This document shows positions 62,601 to 64,000 of a stretch of DNA of 64,000 nt, piece after piece. The position numbers and the translations under genes are program-made. Origin of the DNA: Niastella vici (GTDB lineage: Bacteria > Bacteroidota > Bacteroidia > Chitinophagales > Chitinophagaceae); NCBI RefSeq assembly GCF_002077945.1, contig NZ_LVYD01000059.1:1-64000 (forward strand). Direction: 5' to 3'. A model generated the notes under the pieces. The model was not told where the DNA came from. It saw only the letters and a list, made by a program, of their open reading frames with translations, and searched no databases. Every line of letters starts with the position of its first letter. Position 1 is the stretch's first letter.

Positions 62601-64000
62601 TCACTTCCTGGCAAAAGGAACCAGGCAGGGATTCGCGGCCAGGCCATTCGCTTCCCTGATCAATTGAAAAATATGATCGGGACGAACAACGATGTAGTTG
62701 GCATCGAGTGATTGAGCTACATTTTTGAAATTGGTTGGTTTAATATCTGTCCAGGGTTGCGCCTGAATGATGATGAAGCGCGGTTCATTGCCATTCCAGC
62801 CAGACGCAGCAGTGGCAATATGGTCTTTCATAGCCTGTTCGCTGTTGCAGTAATTGCACGAGAGCGCCATGCCGGGCAATTTGTTATTATAAATAGTTAA
62901 CCCGCCACCGGTGTTCTGGGCGGTAAGGCCAAGCAATGAGGGCGCAAAGCTGGCAAAGCTTTGTCCAACATTCTGGTTTATGCCACCGGTGATGGTATTC
63001 CAGACCGTAACGACCCTGAAGCCGGCGCGCTGGTTATAATCTTCGGTTTTGGCAACAAACTGGTTCAGCAAATTCTGATTGGGCCAGCTGTTGGGATACG
63101 TGTATCCATAACCGGAGGGACCTGAAATGAGGTTATCATTATCAGTGGCCGTTTGATGGAAAAAATTCAAGGCGCCGGGCATGGCATCGAGCATGGCGGG
63201 TGATAAGGTCCAGCCCATGGGTACCGAACCGCGGTCAGGATTGTTCCAGAGCTTGCGCATCAGGTGCTCAATATATTGAAGGTTATCGCCATCGCTCAAG
63301 ATGAATGCTACATAGATCTTGTTTTGCAGGGCCGGTTTCGCCGGCATGGGTTTAACGGCCACCCTTCTTGATGTGCCGCTGTGCATGGTGAGGTTGCTGC
63401 ACCAGTCACTGGCAATGGTTGTGATACCATATTGCGAAACCCGTTGCACACCGGGTCCTTCTTCGGGCCACCAACCCATATAATTGGAGCCAGCAGGCAT
63501 GGAAGATAAAAAGCTGTTCAGCAAATTGCTTTCATCGGTCACGTTCGGATCGAGCCATATTACTGCGGCGCCCAACGCCGTGGCATATTCGCGCAAGGCC
63601 GCCTTATGCGCATCGGGGTTTAACCCGATCAACAAGCGGTGATCAATATTTGGCCAATAGGTATTATACAGGGTTTGATACACCTGCAACTTGCTGGTGA
63701 ACTGATTGCGCAGATCGAGCAACACCGGTAAATTATAAGGCGCAGCCGTTAATTTAGCCAATAACAATGGCGAGGCAATGAGCGCACCCCTGCTTTTTGC
63801 CAGCACGGTTGCCAGGTTAACCGTATGTATTTGTGCAGGGTCATACACGATCAACCCCGAGATCTCATTGCGGTATTTCGATATCAGGCTCCATTTATCG
63901 GCCGGTTCATTCCAGCTTAAACCCAATGATTGTAACCAGGTATAGGGTCCTTCGGCAAAGGCATCGCCTTCATAGGAAAAAATACGCGGCTGTGTTTTGT
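62601..64000 (-). CDS. GxGYxYP-domain protein, 5' end outside window
   Basis: This frame runs off the right edge of the window and at least 466 codons are visible. The signature GPSGYGYTYPNSWPN (GxGYxYP) is present. Other family-like elements are the N-terminal domain words QPRIFSYEGDAFAEGPYTWLQSLG, VYQTLYNTYWP and a DGDNLQYIEHLM motif. The GxGYxYP family is a putative glycoside hydrolase group with a sugar-active TIM barrel fold. The gene is on the same strand as the SusC/SusD operon and lies upstream of it, so it could be linked to the same uptake system, but the 384-base gap with a family D repeat argues for separate transcription. A short first codon seen at 63926 is not the true start. 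Confidence 0.85.
   Translation of the reverse strand, partial: KTQPRIFSYEGDAFAEGPYTWLQSLGLSWNEPADKWSLISKYRNEISGLIVYDPAQIHTVNLATVLAKSRGALIASPLLLAKLTAAPYNLPVLLDLRNQFTSKLQVYQTLYNTYWPNIDHRLLIGLNPDAHKAALREYATALGAAVIWLDPNVTDESNLLNSFLSSMPAGSNYMGWWPEEGPGVQRVSQYGITTIASDWCSNLTMHSGTSRRVAVKPMPAKPALQNKIYVAFILSDGDNLQYIEHLMRKLWNNPDRGSVPMGWTLSPAMLDAMPGALNFFHQTATDNDNLISGPSGYGYTYPNSWPNQNLLNQFVAKTEDYNQRAGFRVVTVWNTITGGINQNVGQSFASFAPSLLGLTAQNTGGGLTIYNNKLPGMALSCNYCNSEQAMKDHIATAASGWNGNEPRFIIIQAQPWTDIKPTNFKNVAQSLDANYIVVRPDHIFQLIREANGLAANPCLVPFARK

Noticed and set aside
1-64000. insertion sequence, prophage or integrative element
   Set aside because: No transposase, integrase, phage structural gene or terminal repeat pair was recognised. 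The palindromic repeats lack any protein of their own.
1-64000. CRISPR array, rRNA or tRNA genes
   Set aside because: No regularly spaced direct repeats and no recognisable rRNA or complete tRNA sequences were found on reading both strands.

Overview
The window looks like chromosome of a Bacteroidota bacterium, most likely a Chitinophagaceae member of the Niastella/Chitinophaga type. The evidence is a SusC/SusD pair behind an ECF sigma factor and FecR anti-sigma, two proteins with type IX secretion (T9SS) C-terminal domains, a TamL-type lipidated Omp85 protein, TAnnTTTG promoter boxes, and secreted proteins ending in PNP...G..V.. sorting motifs. No rRNA, tRNA, CRISPR array, transposase, integrase or phage gene was found. 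Most of the window is core chromosome with scattered accessory genes.

Layout. 0-4.3 kb: FKBP isomerase, NrnA-like DHH phosphoesterase, ndk, a YcxB-like protein and a TraB/GumN protein. 4.7-10.6 kb: three tandem secreted DUF3857/transglutaminase-like proteins; the first two have lost the catalytic Cys and His and the third keeps them. 10.7-14.5 kb: a TrmH/SpoU methyltransferase divergent from tamL, then truB. 14.6-21.2 kb: the SpoIIM-DUF4129-DUF4350-MoxR-DUF58 membrane/AAA+ operon with a divergent RDD protein. 21.3-35.6 kb: two DUF5362 paralogues, proS, a Tyr/Ser-rich lipoprotein, an OmpP1/FadL-type porin, miaA, a pRiA4b ORF-3 protein, a CCA-adding enzyme, a family 9 glycosyltransferase, a YrdC/Sua5 protein, dapD and a DMT transporter. 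36-40.7 kb: an outer-membrane protein, two YCII/DGPF proteins with an ECF42-type sigma factor, and a patatin phospholipase. 40.8-55 kb: large secreted proteins, a lone Dna2-like nuclease-helicase, a GH64 beta-1,3-glucanase with crystallin and CBM6 modules, small orphan genes and two short coding remnants (HD-domain and GH127-like). 55.1-64 kb: a sigma/FecR/SusC/SusD uptake operon and the 3' part of a GxGYxYP protein that runs off the right edge.

How the parts fit. The right-hand operon reads as a regulated glycan- or peptide-uptake locus: sigma, then FecR, then the SusC channel, then the SusD lid, with the GxGYxYP protein as a possible secreted partner. The GH64 enzyme is probably an exported beta-1,3-glucanase. 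The MoxR operon is a widespread but poorly understood chaperone/membrane module. tRNA maturation is strongly represented (truB, miaA, CCA enzyme, YrdC, TrmH).

Non-coding DNA is unusual. At least four families of 50-150 bp imperfect palindromic repeats fill the gaps between genes. There are also perfect short palindromes, a pyrimidine-rich repeat tract at about 35.6-35.9 kb, and terminator-like hairpins with no gene in front of them at about 43.8 and 53.1 kb that may mark small RNAs or attenuators. All functions are read from the sequence by eye and no database search was run.
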